This document shows, piece after piece, positions 62,985 through 64,000 of a stretch of 64,000 nucleotides of DNA. The position numbers and the translations under genes were made by a program. Each line of letters begins with the position of its first letter. Positions within the stretch are counted from its first letter, which is position 1. This DNA is from Dysidea avara (lineage: Eukaryota; Porifera; Demospongiae; Dictyoceratida; Dysideidae), in the NCBI RefSeq assembly GCF_963678975.1, contig NC_089272.1, positions 61,888,574-61,952,573 on the forward strand, written 5' to 3'. The notes under the pieces are model-generated. The model ran no database searches and had not been told where the DNA came from. It worked only from the letters and a program-made list of their open reading frames with translations.

Positions 62985-64000
62985 ACTATTTGTGTAGTGT
63001 GTGATTTTGAACAGCTAATTTTGTTTAATGTCTTTATTGATGATTAATGTCTGAAAAAGCAAAAGGATCTGTTACTATAGTTACAGTGTAACCTCTATAA
63101 TCCGACCCTAATTGGGATAAGAAAATTGTGTCAGATTAGCAAGGGTATACAAAACAATGTCATTGTAGGGGTGTTCTGGATTATAGAAGTGTTGGATTAG
63201 AGAGATTTCAGATTGTGTTTTCTTTTGTGGAAAATCTATGTTCAACCAAGGTAGTAGTGGTTAATAAGTGTTTTGTGTCACCTATTAGCACCTCTTAATG
63301 TAACCAACTATTCCACTATCTTTTCAACAGTATATTCTCTACAGACAGGCATAGGTCAACCAGTCAGAAATTTCTGCAAAATAGAAGGCACTTAAATTAA
63401 TGCCAAAGTTAGGTTATGGTACAGGTGTTCTGTTAGGGAACCATTTCATAATCGTTAGGGAATTGATTAGTAACATTAAGGACAACCGATACTAGTGCCA
63501 GGGTGCTGTGAAGGCATCTGGTCAATATTGTTTTGTGGGAAGATAACGCTCCTTACTATACAGTACTAAGATATCCCTTAACTTATATGAATTGTTTCTT
63601 ATGTATCAGTTGTACTGCACACACATCTAGATTGGTGTCAGTATTGTGACCTAATTCACTACTTTGATTCTGCAGTCTTGCCAGGCAGTTTTACAGTATA
63701 AGCCAGACAGGTGTATTAAAAAAACTTGCTTTGTCAGGCAGGTTGTAATAGTTGTGCCACACGCTGAGGGAAGAAACTCCTGACTTCTCCCATTCACCAC
63801 TAGCAAGCTGATGTGGTATTGTCCTATTATTCTGAGCAATAAAGAAAAACAAGCAGTTAGCTTTATTTACTGTACCATTAATTTCAAGTCATTGAAGCAC
63901 AGTCTGAAAATAACTCTGCGTTGTCTATTTCTGGTTAATTAAATGAAAACTTTACAATTTTCTTGAAGGCATAAAATGACTGCTGTATGGAAAGCCATAT
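62985..64000. other. Downstream flank of UBA52
   Basis: No gene recognised up to the window edge. Frames such as 63839-63651 (-) have no domain. Confidence 0.45.

Overview
This is a 64 kb piece of an AT-rich, repeat-dense animal genome. Spliced genes with very short introns (45 and 54 nt), a ubiquitin-L40 fusion gene, a tubulin-cofactor-E-like gene and a CARD-domain gene sit among many diverse transposable elements. The overall character suggests a non-bilaterian invertebrate, most likely a demosponge. That is inference from general character; a cnidarian cannot be excluded from the sequence alone.

Host genes. (1) 55476-62984 (+) encodes ubiquitin fused to ribosomal protein L40 (UBA52 type) in four coding exons with consensus splice sites. 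Its ubiquitin part carries several unusual substitutions. (2) 50042-55238 (-) encodes a tubulin-folding cofactor E-like protein (TBCEL) in four exons. These two genes are head to head, with 237 bp between their start codons. (3) 36215-37291 (-) encodes a CARD domain followed by a transmembrane segment, in two exons. (4) Gene debris: a partial TBCEL duplicate at 31450-32260, a superfamily II helicase pseudogene at 16404-17341, and a broken cysteine-rich domain gene near 48600-49160.

Mobile elements, left to right. A decayed Copia element with its 3' LTR (1-1311). Copies of a roughly 1 kb repeat ending in a long palindrome (1441-2225, 3164-4275, 17790-18154, 51170-52161). A complete pogo-like DNA transposon (4613-8354) bounded by about 40 bp terminal inverted repeats and TA. 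It carries a decayed transposase on one strand and, on the other, a decayed gene with a HIRAN-like domain and a Ulp1/C48-type cysteine protease domain. A large composite element is present in three copies (8412-12690 on -, 23638-28584 on +, 58125-59666 on +). Each copy joins a long snapback palindrome, a 31 bp minisatellite array, a conserved module and a terminal hairpin. Non-LTR retrotransposon remnants lie at 17480-17790, 22570-23637 and 41007-42571. There are several hAT-like or other miniature inverted-repeat elements.

A 17 bp motif, CTCTAATAGAGCAGTCA, occurs at about 17 loci in many different contexts, as monomers to trimers in both orientations. Intergenic and intronic sequence is otherwise AT-rich with no recognisable genes. 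The strongest candidates for undescribed biology are the protease-carrying pogo element, the palindrome-minisatellite composite element, the dispersed 17 bp motif, and the CARD-transmembrane protein.
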